A program made the translations under genes and the position numbers. Positions 24,747 to 31,788 of a stretch of DNA of 45,806 nucleotides are shown piece after piece. The notes under the pieces were generated by a model that was not told where the DNA came from, ran no database searches, and was given only the letters and a program-made list of their open reading frames with translations. Source of the stretch: RGIG3009 sp045630285 (GTDB lineage Bacteria; Bacillota; Clostridia; Oscillospirales; Acutalibacteraceae); assembly GCA_045630285.1 (NCBI GenBank), contig JAZQSX010000048.1, positions 1-45,806 on the forward strand. Reading direction: 5' to 3'. Positions within the stretch are counted from its first letter, which is position 1. Each line of letters starts with the position of its first letter.

Positions 24747-25433
24747 TTATTCTTCCTTATTTATAGTAACATCGCCTTCGATTTTTTCACATTTCAAGGA
24801 AATGCACACAACGTTACCCGTAATTTTCTCAGCCTCGACATCACCGTCAACCTTAACAGCACCACCGCAGCTTATAACACCTTTGAGATCACCGCCAACA
24901 ACGATATTGTCACCAGCATTACAACTGCCGTTCAGATTAAAGCCCACAGTAATTCCGTCACCGGCATTGCAACCGCCGTTCACATTTCCGGCCACAACCA
25001 ATCCATCTCCGGCGTTACAACCGCCATAAACCGATCCGCTGACTGCAACATTACACTCACTTTGCACGCTTTTTGCATCTCCGATAACCTCAAAGGTGAA
25101 CCTGTCGGTCATATTATCGGCTACCTGCAAAATCTTCTTACCTAGGCACACAACTCCGCGGATAACGTTATCATCGTGCCACGGAAATTCAGGACAATGA
25201 TCATAGTGAACTTCTGTTTTAATTTCACGAGAAAACAATTCATCAATATAGCAACCAAATAAATCAGCCATTGTCGGCAAAAACAATATATCAGGGGCAG
25301 TTTTTGCATTTTCCCATTTTGAAACTGCTTGAAATGTTACCCCTAATTTTTTAGCAAGTTCTTCTTGGGTTAACCCACATTTTTTACGGTATTTTTGTAT
25401 ATTAGCCGCTAAAACAATATTTGTATTATCCAT
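24747..25433 (-). CDS. XRE-type HTH protein with C-terminal beta-solenoid
   Basis: The protein has 228 residues. Residues about 8-62 form an XRE helix-turn-helix (KYRKKCGLTQEELAKKLGVT, then FQAVSKWENAKTAP). After a linker with HYDHCPEFPWHDD, residues about 105-220 hold stacked repeats of about 17-18 residues, such as VYGGCNAGDGLVV, VNGGCNAGDGITV and LNGSCNAGDNIVV. They resemble the beta-solenoid of polymer-forming (bactofilin-like) proteins. It is probably a DNA-binding regulator with an oligomerising or sensing domain; the conserved Cys ladder might bind metal or respond to redox. The start at 25433 follows AAGGAG held in the loop of a hairpin. The neighbouring DNA is AT-rich and cassette-like. 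Confidence 0.82.
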   Translation of the reverse strand: MDNTNIVLAANIQKYRKKCGLTQEELAKKLGVTFQAVSKWENAKTAPDILFLPTMADLFGCYIDELFSREIKTEVHYDHCPEFPWHDDNVIRGVVCLGKKILQVADNMTDRFTFEVIGDAKSVQSECNVAVSGSVYGGCNAGDGLVVAGNVNGGCNAGDGITVGFNLNGSCNAGDNIVVGGDLKGVISCGGAVKVDGDVEAEKITGNVVCISLKCEKIEGDVTINKEE

Positions 25434-25457
25434 TATATCAGCTCCTTTGCTGATATA
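25434..25457 (-). promoter_or_regulatory. Perfect hairpin holding the ribosome binding site
   Basis: TATATCAGC (25434-25442) and GCTGATATA (25449-25457) are perfect 9-bp arms. The six-base loop, read on the minus strand, is AAAGGA, the core of the ribosome binding site. It lies directly between the -10 and the ATG, so it could be an operator for the HTH protein or an mRNA hairpin that displays the ribosome binding site. Confidence 0.75.
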
Positions 25458-25486
25458 ATTATAACAGACAACTCCCAAGCGTACAA
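25458..25486 (-). promoter_or_regulatory. Promoter of the HTH/beta-solenoid gene
   Basis: Minus strand: -35 TTGTAC (25486-25481), a 17-nt spacer and -10 TATAAT (25463-25458). Confidence 0.75.
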
Positions 25487-25509
25487 TAAAAGAAAAGTTG
25501 ATATTTTTC

Positions 25510-25696
25510 AACCTGAGGTTGAAAGTGATATTCTGTGCTTCGCACAGAGTGATATTATGCCTTGCGGCATAGTGATATTTTTGCTGTCGAAAAAGTGATA
25601 TTATATTCGCCTCTTAAACTCGCGAAGCGAATATCACTTGCGAAGCAAATATAACTGAGCGAAGTTCAATATAACTCGCCACAGGCGAATATAACT
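25510..25696. repeat. Bead-on-a-string hairpin array forming one large palindrome
   Basis: No gene is seen. Four copies of AGTGATATT (25524, 25548, 25571, 25594) are followed by four copies of the reverse form AATATCACT or AATATAACT (25630, 25648, 25668, 25688). The spacers between copies are short palindromes: CTGTGCTTCGCACAG, ATGCCTTGCGGCAT, TTGCGAAGCAA, GAGCGAAGTTC and CGCCACAGGCG. The left and right halves are complementary, so the whole 187 nt can fold into a long stem with side hairpins. Confidence 0.85.
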
Positions 25697-25698
25697 GA

Positions 25699-25730
25699 AA
25701 AAACTCCTTGAGAAATCTCAAGGAGTTTTT
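25699..25730. terminator. Intrinsic terminator of island unit 2
   Basis: Arms AAAAACTCCTTGAGA (25699-25713) and TCTCAAGGAGTTTTT (25716-25730) are perfect. It lies downstream of the hypothetical gene at 25788-26174 on the minus strand. Confidence 0.9.
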
Positions 25731-25732
25731 CT

Positions 25733-25774
25733 GGGCGTTTTGAACTTAATGGCACGAATGAAATGTGCCTGAAA
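25733..25774. repeat. 42-nt end element, copy 2
   Basis: It is identical to copy 1 (24701-24742) at 41 of 42 positions and lies in the same place relative to its gene and terminator, 1032 bp away. Confidence 0.9.
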
Positions 25775-25787
25775 ACCGAGGATTATC

Positions 25788-26174
25788 TCACATTTCTTTA
25801 AATTTCTTATAAGTTATACAATTAACATAATTCTCATCATACTTTTTTGAGCCTCTAAAAATACCATTGTCTAATCCTTCGTCGCCAAGCGGGACACCTT
25901 TAAGAACAAATATAGTATTCAAAAATTTATTATTATCAAATTTATAAATCGTTATTCTATCTCCATATTGTTTGCCTGCAAGTTTAGGGAAACGAGGAAT
26001 TTGCTCCCAACAAATAGTATTATCAACAAAATGAATTATAGTTTTGTTATTGGCTCTTTTCTTAGCAATAATGATTGTATACACTTTTTCATCACATTTT
26101 ACAGAATAAACATTTACAAATTCTGTTTGGTTAATAAGTTCCCTGTTTGTTTTAAAAGAATTAAACAATTTCAT
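25788..26174 (-). CDS. Hypothetical protein of the accessory island
   Basis: The protein has 128 residues beginning MKLFNSFKTNRELINQTEFV. It is lysine- and asparagine-rich and mixed alpha/beta by appearance, with a central YTIIIAKKRANNKTIIHFVD. There is no signal peptide, membrane segment or recognised motif. The ATG at 26174 is preferred over a GTG nine bases upstream because AAGAGG is 8 nt before it. An extended -10 promoter lies at 26195-26222. The gene is strongly AT-rich compared with the flanking core genes, like its island neighbours. Function unknown. Confidence 0.7.
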   Translation of the reverse strand: MKLFNSFKTNRELINQTEFVNVYSVKCDEKVYTIIIAKKRANNKTIIHFVDNTICWEQIPRFPKLAGKQYGDRITIYKFDNNKFLNTIFVLKGVPLGDEGLDNGIFRGSKKYDENYVNCITYKKFKEM

Positions 26175-26194
26175 ATAATTCACCTCTTGAATAC

Positions 26195-26222
26195 ATTATA
26201 GCATAAAGCGGCAAAGCCGCAA
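26195..26222 (-). promoter_or_regulatory. Promoter of the hypothetical island gene
   Basis: Minus strand: -35 TTGCGG (26222-26217), a 16-nt spacer and extended -10 TGC-TATAAT (TATAAT at 26200-26195). A GCGGC/GCCGC hairpin (26208-26220) overlaps the -35. Confidence 0.7.
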
Positions 26223-26320
26223 TACTTATTATCTCTTACCTATTACTTATTACTTCCCAAAAATCCCGTGTGAATTTTATTTTGAGGTAAGAGTGAAGAG
26301 GTAAGAAGTAATAAGTAAAA
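26208..26320. repeat. Imperfect inverted-repeat array
   Basis: No gene is seen. AT-rich units such as ACTTATTA, TCTTACCT and TTACTTATTACTTCC (26223-26257) face complementary units GAGGTAAGAG and GAGGTAAGAAGTAATAAGT (26284-26317). Together they form an imperfect inverted repeat of about 34 bp around a 23-nt loop. The GCGGCAAAGCCGC hairpin at 26208-26220 caps one side. Confidence 0.7.
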
Positions 26321-26349
26321 TCCCGCCCACTTTCGTGAACGGGATTTTT
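26317..26349. terminator. Intrinsic terminator of island unit 3
   Basis: Outer arms AAAATCCCG and CGGGATTTTT with an inner CCAC/GTGA pairing. It lies downstream of the DUF4062 gene on the minus strand. Confidence 0.85.
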
Positions 26350-26388
26350 GGGACCGACACTCAAAATGGAACCGGTCGAAAAACCTGA
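26350..26388. repeat. Possible diverged third end element
   Basis: It starts GGG, contains AATGGAAC and ends in CCTGA, and has a GACCG/CGGTC inverted repeat. This echoes the layout of the two 42-nt elements (GGG, AATGGCAC, CCTGA, GGCAC/GTGCC) at the equivalent place, but primary identity is low. Confidence 0.35.
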
Positions 26389-26426
26389 TTTTCTTTATAT
26401 TTTTATTTTTCAGATAATCTTATACA

Positions 26427-27371
26427 TCAATTCTCAATAACATCTTCTAGTTTAAAACCATTCTGCTCAATAATACTAATAATTTCATCGTGTATATTTT
26501 TGTACTGTTCTTCCATTCTTAATTTGCAACGCTTCGTACATTTGTATGGAGGACCCCCACCAGTAATTCTATCTCTGTCTTCTTCCTCCACCTCAATTTC
26601 TCCGCTACAAATATCATCTAAAGTCTGATTGTGTATTATTTTGTAAGGTGTTACCTTAATTCCCCACAGATTCAAATTTTGAACAGCCTTATTTTCTATC
26701 ATTGATTCATAACATTTTATCAAAACACTTGTGATGCCATCACCCGTATTCATAGCAAGTTGTTTTGTATAAAATTCTATTTTCTCGGTTGCTGAATGAA
26801 TTTCACTAAAAAGCTCTTCAACTTTTTTCGTTTCTATGGTGTTCGTTAAAAAATTGCACATCATCCCCGCCCATTGCTTTTTTAAATATTCTTCAATATT
26901 ATTAAAATCCGCAAATGGAACAATTGCATTGTTTGTATCGTTTTTTCTCACTTCATCGATAAATTCAAAAATTTTCACATTATCTACGCTCGGGTATATC
27001 ATATCCTTCAAACTCGGGTTTTCCTTATTCTTTTGATATACAAAATGTTCAGCCAATACCCCTTGTTCTACAAGCGTAAATACCGGGATTTTAAGTTTAA
27101 TTGCCTCTTCGTATTCTTTGTTTGTTATAGACTTTTCTTCAGTGCGGTAAGAGCCACCATATCTTCCACCAATGATCAAAACAAATATTTGACAATTTGA
27201 AACCTCTGCCAAACAAGAATCATGTGTATGAATTGAGGGATTATAAAAAACATCTCCATCTTCACTTAGAATAGCCTCATAACCTAAATTGCTTATAAAA
27301 TATTTCAAATTTTCTCTTATGTATTTTAAGTCGTAACATGTTGAACTTATAAACACTTTTGGAATAGCCAT
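26427..27371 (-). CDS. DUF4062 domain protein, possible defence gene
   Basis: The protein has 314 residues. The N-terminal 100 residues match DUF4062: PKVFISSTCYDLKYIRENLK, then SEDGDVFYNP, THDSCLAEVSNCQIFVLIIG and GRYGGSY. This domain is thought to have a TIR-like flavodoxin fold and is often joined to STAND NTPases or other effectors in antiviral systems. Here it stands alone with a C-terminal helical region and a short PPYKCTKRCKLR stretch. No NTPase, nuclease or membrane segment is seen. It has its own promoter (27410-27438), GGAG ribosome binding site and terminator. It is very AT-rich, consistent with acquisition. A role in phage defence is a hypothesis from family company. Confidence 0.75.
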   Translation of the reverse strand: MAIPKVFISSTCYDLKYIRENLKYFISNLGYEAILSEDGDVFYNPSIHTHDSCLAEVSNCQIFVLIIGGRYGGSYRTEEKSITNKEYEEAIKLKIPVFTLVEQGVLAEHFVYQKNKENPSLKDMIYPSVDNVKIFEFIDEVRKNDTNNAIVPFADFNNIEEYLKKQWAGMMCNFLTNTIETKKVEELFSEIHSATEKIEFYTKQLAMNTGDGITSVLIKCYESMIENKAVQNLNLWGIKVTPYKIIHNQTLDDICSGEIEVEEEDRDRITGGGPPYKCTKRCKLRMEEQYKNIHDEIISIIEQNGFKLEDVIEN

Positions 27372-27409
27372 ACAATCACTCCATCTTAGTAATAAAATTT
27401 TATAAACAA

Positions 27410-27438
27410 ATTATACCAAACTTGACAAAAAAAGACAA
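27410..27438 (-). promoter_or_regulatory. Promoter of the DUF4062 gene
   Basis: Minus strand: -35 TTGTCT (27438-27433), a 17-nt spacer and -10 TATAAT (27415-27410). Confidence 0.7.
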
Positions 27439-27525
27439 TAGGTTGCATTAACAATCAATTAATGATTTCCTTAAATCCTCAGTACAAACCACCAACTATT
27501 AAATAAATTTATATAGACAAACAAA

Positions 27526-27559
27526 AAAACACAGCACACCATTTGGTGTGCTGTGTTTT
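27526..27559. terminator. Terminator of the five-tRNA operon
   Basis: AAACACAGCACACC pairs with GGTGTGCTGTGTTT across a 4-nt loop, with A and T runs outside. It directly abuts the CCA end of tRNA-Cys on the minus strand. Confidence 0.85.
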
Positions 27560-27634
27560 TGGAGGCGACACCCGGATTTGAACCGGGGAATCAGGGTTTT
27601 GCAGACCCATGCCTTACCACTTGGCTATGTCGCC
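27560..27634 (-). tRNA. tRNA-Cys (anticodon GCA)
   Basis: 75-nt cloverleaf. Acceptor GGCGACA/TGTCGCC, discriminator T (U73, expected for Cys), encoded CCA, anticodon loop CTGCAAA. Last of five tRNA genes on the minus strand. Confidence 0.95.
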
Positions 27635-27674
27635 ACAGATGCAAAAAGCGCCATAGCTGACGCTTTTTGCGATG

Positions 27675-27750
27675 TGGAGCGGCTTACGAGGCTCGAACTC
27701 GCTACCTCCACCTTGGCAAGGTGGCGCTCTACCAGATGAGCTAAAGCCGC
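27675..27750 (-). tRNA. tRNA-Gly (anticodon GCC)
   Basis: 76-nt cloverleaf. Acceptor GCGGCTT/AAGCCGC, discriminator T, encoded CCA, anticodon loop TTGCCAA. Confidence 0.95.
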
Positions 27751-27754
27751 AAAA

Positions 27755-27830
<76 letters not shown>

Positions 27831-27835
27831 AAATG

Positions 27836-27912
27836 TGGCGACCCGGAACGGGCTCGAACCGTCGACCTCTAGCGTGACAGGCTAGCGTTCTAACCAGCTG
27901 AACTACCGGGCC
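27836..27912 (-). tRNA. tRNA-Asp (anticodon GUC)
   Basis: 77-nt cloverleaf. Acceptor GGCCCGG/CCGGGTC (one G-U), discriminator G (expected for Asp), encoded CCA, anticodon loop CTGTCAC. Confidence 0.95.
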
Positions 27913-27917
27913 ACATT

Positions 27918-27993
27918 TGGTGGAAACAACAGGGCTCGAACCTGTGACCCCCTGCTTGTAAGGCAGGTGCTCTACCAGCTGAGCTATGCTTCC
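27918..27993 (-). tRNA. tRNA-Val (anticodon UAC)
   Basis: 76-nt cloverleaf. Acceptor GGAAGCA/TGTTTCC (one G-U), discriminator A, encoded CCA, anticodon loop CTTACAA. First gene of the five-tRNA operon. Confidence 0.95.
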
Positions 27994-28022
27994 AAATTGC
28001 ATCGCCATCGGCGACGCTGTCT

Positions 28023-28051
28023 ATCATACTACATTACAAGCGAATTGTCAA
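28023..28051 (-). promoter_or_regulatory. Promoter of the five-tRNA operon
   Basis: Minus strand: perfect -35 TTGACA (28051-28046), a 17-nt spacer and -10 TATGAT (28028-28023), 30 bp before tRNA-Val. Confidence 0.85.
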
Positions 28052-28083
28052 CCGAAAATTTCGAACTTTTTTGAATTTTCACG

Positions 28084-28977
28084 TTATTCCTGCTTTTTTT
28101 CGTGGCGTTTGGCGATGATACACTCCATATCCTCTCGGTTAAAGGTGTACACCCGGTCGCAAAAGCTGCAGGTGACCTCCACGCGGTCGTTTTCGTCCGG
28201 CAGCGAACGCAGATCGTCGTCCGACATCGCATTCAGCGCTCCGCTCACCTTTTCGGGCGAACACGCACAACGATATTCGGGATCAAAGCTGTCCACCACG
28301 TCAAACGCAAAGCCGTCCAGAGCACAGCGCAGAATCTCCTCAATACTCATGCCTTCGTCCAGCATCTCGGTCATCGGACGCAGCTTTGCAATATTCTGCT
28401 CCAGCCGATCAATGACGTCCTCCGGACAAAACGGGAGCAGCTGGATCAGCAGCCCGCCTGCGGCTCGCACCGTCAGATCCGGATTGACCAGCACGCCCAG
28501 TGCACACACCGTCGGGATCTGCTCGCTGGTGGCGTAGTACGACGTAATATCCTCCGCCAATTCGCCCGACACCAGCGGGATACATCCCACATACGGCTCG
28601 GTCGCACCCGTATCCCGCAACACGTACAACAGCCCGTCGGTGCCGACCGCACCGCTGACGTCCAGCTTGCCGTTCGGCTTCAGCGGGATCTCCACCACCG
28701 GATTCTGGGCATAGCCCCGGGCGTGTCCTCTGCCGTCTGCCACCGTGATCAGCTGACCCACCGGGCCGCCACCGTTAACCTTCAGCGTCACGGAATCCTC
28801 CGTGTTCTTCAGCATAATTCCCATTAGCGAAGCCGCCGTCAGCAAGCGACCCAGTGCCGCAGTGACCACAGCCGAGGTATGGTGGATCTGTTCCGCCCGT
28901 GCCACCATTTCCGTCGCATCCAACGCCACGGCAACTACCGTCGCATCACTTGTTAAACACCGCATTGCCTTGCTCAT
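28084..28977 (-). CDS. hslO: Redox-regulated chaperone Hsp33
   Basis: This is a cytosolic holdase chaperone switched on by oxidative unfolding, 297 residues. The zinc-binding redox switch is complete: C237 and C239 (YRCACS) and C270 and C273 (VTCSFC). The N-terminal substrate-binding domain includes GRLLTAASLMG and LKVNGGGPVGQLITVADG. The ribosome binding site AAAGGAG precedes the ATG. It is the last protein gene of the long minus-strand core cluster, 26 bp behind a methyltransferase gene. The tRNA operon promoter lies downstream. Confidence 0.96.
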   Translation of the reverse strand: MSKAMRCLTSDATVVAVALDATEMVARAEQIHHTSAVVTAALGRLLTAASLMGIMLKNTEDSVTLKVNGGGPVGQLITVADGRGHARGYAQNPVVEIPLKPNGKLDVSGAVGTDGLLYVLRDTGATEPYVGCIPLVSGELAEDITSYYATSEQIPTVCALGVLVNPDLTVRAAGGLLIQLLPFCPEDVIDRLEQNIAKLRPMTEMLDEGMSIEEILRCALDGFAFDVVDSFDPEYRCACSPEKVSGALNAMSDDDLRSLPDENDRVEVTCSFCDRVYTFNREDMECIIAKRHEKKQE

Positions 28978-29003
28978 AGTCTATGCCGATCTCCTTTGTT
29001 CTA

Positions 29004-29771
29004 TCACTCGATTTTTCCCGTAGCCTCCGCCACCGTGCGGGTGCTGCGTGCAACGAACACCATACGCTGGCACGTAGCCGACGGCGGAAGCGTCGTCATA
29101 TCCTCATACACCGCCAGCGTTTCCCACCCTGTCTCGGCAAGCAGGCGACGCAGCGTGCGCTCGGAATAGGCACGCTCCCGCACCGTATCCCAATACCGTT
29201 CATACCGGCCGTCCTCGCCCTCGACGAAGAAATCCAACAGGATCTCTACCTCGCCGCTGCGGGAAATATAGCGGTTGCGCCACACGCACAGCACGCCGTC
29301 CTCCTCCGCCACAAACGCCCGGTCTGCCAGCACCTCACGGTGCTTATACGGTGTATTAACGTCAAAAATAAACAATCCTCCCGGCTCAACAAACAGTCGG
29401 GCACGGCGAAACACCCGTGCAACGTCTGCCGTACGGCAAAGGTGATTCAAGCTATCCAAAATACAGACCGCACCGTCCACCGTGCCGTAGAGATCCATAT
29501 CCCGCATATCCTGGCACAGCCACAGCGCTTCAGGCAGCTTTGCCGAGGCCTTGGCAAGCATGGAGTCGGACGCATCGACACCCACCGTGTCGATACCACG
29601 CCGTATAAGCTCCGCACACAGGCTTCCCGAGCCGCAAGCAATATCCAGCACCGAACGCGGGCGCTTACCGTGCTTTTCAAACAACGACAGGATATACTCG
29701 GCACGGGCGACATAATCTACGTCCTGCATCAGCAGGTCGTAGAACTCCGAAAACTCCCGATACCCGCTCAT
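29004..29771 (-). CDS. Class I SAM-dependent methyltransferase
   Basis: The protein has 255 residues. Motif I is VLDIACGSGSL (residues 41-51); the acidic residue binding the SAM ribose lies in TVGVDASDSML. The post-motif region LCQDMRDMDLYGTVDGAVCI is typical of small-molecule methyltransferases with a YqeM-like layout (opening YREFSEFYDLLM). The substrate is unknown. The ATG overlaps the stop of the YerC-like gene by four bases (ATGA), so the two are translationally coupled. Confidence 0.88.
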   Translation of the reverse strand: MSGYREFSEFYDLLMQDVDYVARAEYILSLFEKHGKRPRSVLDIACGSGSLCAELIRRGIDTVGVDASDSMLAKASAKLPEALWLCQDMRDMDLYGTVDGAVCILDSLNHLCRTADVARVFRRARLFVEPGGLFIFDVNTPYKHREVLADRAFVAEEDGVLCVWRNRYISRSGEVEILLDFFVEGEDGRYERYWDTVRERAYSERTLRRLLAETGWETLAVYEDMTTLPPSATCQRMVFVARSTRTVAEATGKIE

Positions 29772-30070
29772 GTCGGATCCTTCTTTTCGTTCAATCGGTC
29801 AAACACCATACGGTATGCGTCACACCCGTACATCAGCGAGCGATTGACACGGCTGATCGTTGCCGTGGAAGCGCCGGTTCGTGCCTCAATATCGGTATAG
29901 ACGCACTTGTCGTCCAGCATCTTCGCCACAGCAATGCGCTGCGATAACGCCTTCAGCTCCTGCACGGTGCAAAGGTCCTCAAAAAACTTATAGCATTCTT
30001 CCCGATCCTTCAGTTCCAGAATCGCATCAAACAAAAAATCGGTATCTGCGGTGCACAGCTTCGCATTCAT
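29768..30070 (-). CDS. yerC: YerC/YecD family TrpR-related protein
   Basis: This is a 100-residue DNA-binding protein of the TrpR superfamily. The helix-turn-helix lies in the second half: YTDIEARTGASTATISRVNR. The N-terminal helices contain KDREECYKFFEDLCTVQELK, which matches the YerC family closely. Targets and ligand of YerC proteins are not settled; despite the TrpR name there is no reason to link it to tryptophan here. The start at 30070 follows GAGGTG; an earlier ATG lacks support. It lies 17 bp behind recN and overlaps the methyltransferase start. Confidence 0.9.
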   Translation of the reverse strand: MNAKLCTADTDFLFDAILELKDREECYKFFEDLCTVQELKALSQRIAVAKMLDDKCVYTDIEARTGASTATISRVNRSLMYGCDAYRMVFDRLNEKKDPT

Positions 30071-30087
30071 CGTAAACACCTCACCTC

Positions 30088-31764
30088 TCAATTTCCCAAC
30101 ATTTCCCGTGCCGCCCGAATCGTTGCCTCGGTGACGGCACCACCGATAATGCGTGCCAGCTCCTGCTCACGCTCGGTGGCGGACAGCGGCGTCACATCGG
30201 TATACGTACGTCCGTTACGCACGGACTTTTCGATCAAAAAGTGGTGCTGCGCCTGCGCAGCGATCTGTGCCAAGTGTGTTACACACAGCACCTGGCGGTG
30301 CCGCTCGGCACACACGCTGTCAGCCGTACGGCGCAGGCGATTTCCCACCTTCTGTGCCGCACGACCGCTGATGCCGGTGTCGATCTCATCAAAGATCAGC
30401 GTATCGATCTCGTCCGCATCTGCCAGCACCGATTTGATCGCCAGCATAATGCGAGACAGCTCACCGCCCGAGGCAATGCGTGTGATCGGCTTAGGCGGTT
30501 CACCGACGTTGGCCGACATCAGAAACTCGATCCGATCGGCGCCCGTCGCACCGTACTCGGCGCGCTGACAGTCAATCACCAGCGAAACGTTCGGCATATC
30601 CAGGAACGTCAGCTGCTCCTTGACCGCCGCAGCAAAACAAACGGCCGTCTCCCGACGCTGATCGGTCAGACGTTCTGCCGCCTGCTCCAGCTGACTGTGC
30701 AGGCGTCCTTCCTCGGCAGTCAACCGCTGAATGCGCTCATCGGAAAACTCGATTTGCTGCAATTCCTCCTGCGCTTTTTCCAGAAAAGCCAGTACTTCCT
30801 CGGTGGTTGCACCATATTTCGAGGTCAAGCGGCGAATAACCTCCCACCGTTCCTCAGCCTTATCCCGCTCACGGGGATCAAAATCCAACAGCTCCGATAC
30901 CGCCCGCAGCTCCTCAGCAGCGTCCTGCAGTTCGTACAAAGCTGCCTGCAACCGTTCGGCAGGCGTCTCCGCCTGCTCCAAATACCGTGCTGCCGCAGCA
31001 GCGGTGACCGCCGCCTGCTGTGCCAACGACACAGCGCCGTCGTTCTCCTCGTCACCGAACAGCAACACTTCGGCTTTTTGCATCTGTCCCGCAACCTTTT
31101 CGGCGTTGCGATACAGCGTACGCCGCGCCGCCAGCTCCTCTTCCTCGCCAGGCTTCAGCTGCGCCGCTTCAATCTCGTTGATCTGGTAGCGCAGCAGATC
31201 CAGACGCCGTGCTTTTTCCGATTCATCCATATCGGCACTCGAAAGCTCCCGCTTAACACGGCACCATTCACGGTACACCGCCGTGTACGCCTCCCGTGTT
31301 TCGGCGAGCTCGCCAAACCGATCCAAATATGCCAAATGCTGGTCTGCCGACATCAGCAACTGATTTTCGTGCTGACCGTGCAGATCCACAAGCAGCTTCC
31401 CGATCTCACGCAGCAGCGCCGCTGTGGCGGGGCGACCGTTCACAGCACAGGTGCTCTTTCCCTCTGCCGCAATGGTGCGTGTGATCAGCAAATTGCCTTC
31501 CTCGTCCGGTGAAAACCCCAGTTCCGCCAATCCCGCCGTCACCGTCGGAGACAGATCGGTAAACAGCGCACTGACCCGTGCGCTGTCACTGCCGGTGCGT
31601 ACCAGCTCACGGCTGGTGCGCTCACCTAACACCGCATTGATCGCATCAATGATGATCGACTTACCGGCGCCGGTTTCACCCGTCAGTGCTGAAAAGCCGG
31701 TCTGAAAGCGAATCTCAGCGTGTTCAATCACCGCAATATTCTCGATGTATAAACAGTCCAACAT
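30088..31764 (-). CDS. recN: DNA repair protein RecN
   Basis: This is an SMC-like ATPase that acts early in double-strand-break repair, 558 residues. Walker A is GETGAGKS (29-36). A long central region rich in Glu, Leu and Arg (about 150-380) is the coiled coil. The C-terminal half holds the ABC signature ASGGELSRIMLAIK and Walker B TLIFDEIDTGISG. It follows argR by 24 bp, the usual arrangement in Firmicutes. In Bacillus recN is SOS-controlled; no LexA box was noticed just upstream here. Confidence 0.96.
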   Translation of the reverse strand: MLDCLYIENIAVIEHAEIRFQTGFSALTGETGAGKSIIIDAINAVLGERTSRELVRTGSDSARVSALFTDLSPTVTAGLAELGFSPDEEGNLLITRTIAAEGKSTCAVNGRPATAALLREIGKLLVDLHGQHENQLLMSADQHLAYLDRFGELAETREAYTAVYREWCRVKRELSSADMDESEKARRLDLLRYQINEIEAAQLKPGEEEELAARRTLYRNAEKVAGQMQKAEVLLFGDEENDGAVSLAQQAAVTAAAAARYLEQAETPAERLQAALYELQDAAEELRAVSELLDFDPRERDKAEERWEVIRRLTSKYGATTEEVLAFLEKAQEELQQIEFSDERIQRLTAEEGRLHSQLEQAAERLTDQRRETAVCFAAAVKEQLTFLDMPNVSLVIDCQRAEYGATGADRIEFLMSANVGEPPKPITRIASGGELSRIMLAIKSVLADADEIDTLIFDEIDTGISGRAAQKVGNRLRRTADSVCAERHRQVLCVTHLAQIAAQAQHHFLIEKSVRNGRTYTDVTPLSATEREQELARIIGGAVTEATIRAAREMLGN

Positions 31765-31788
31765 AGCGGCTGCCCTCTCTCGATCCTG

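Noticed and set aside
25510..25696. CRISPR-like repeat array
   Set aside because: Repeats are only 9 nt, change orientation at the middle, and every spacer is a short palindrome; no cas genes are present.
24701..25774. Integron with attC sites
   Set aside because: No integrase gene and no GTTRRRY/RYYYAAC core sites; the resemblance is limited to repeated elements beside single genes.
30241..31512. Long frame opposite recN
   Set aside because: recN motifs on the minus strand are complete; the plus-strand frame is Gln/Arg/Leu-rich with no recognisable domain.
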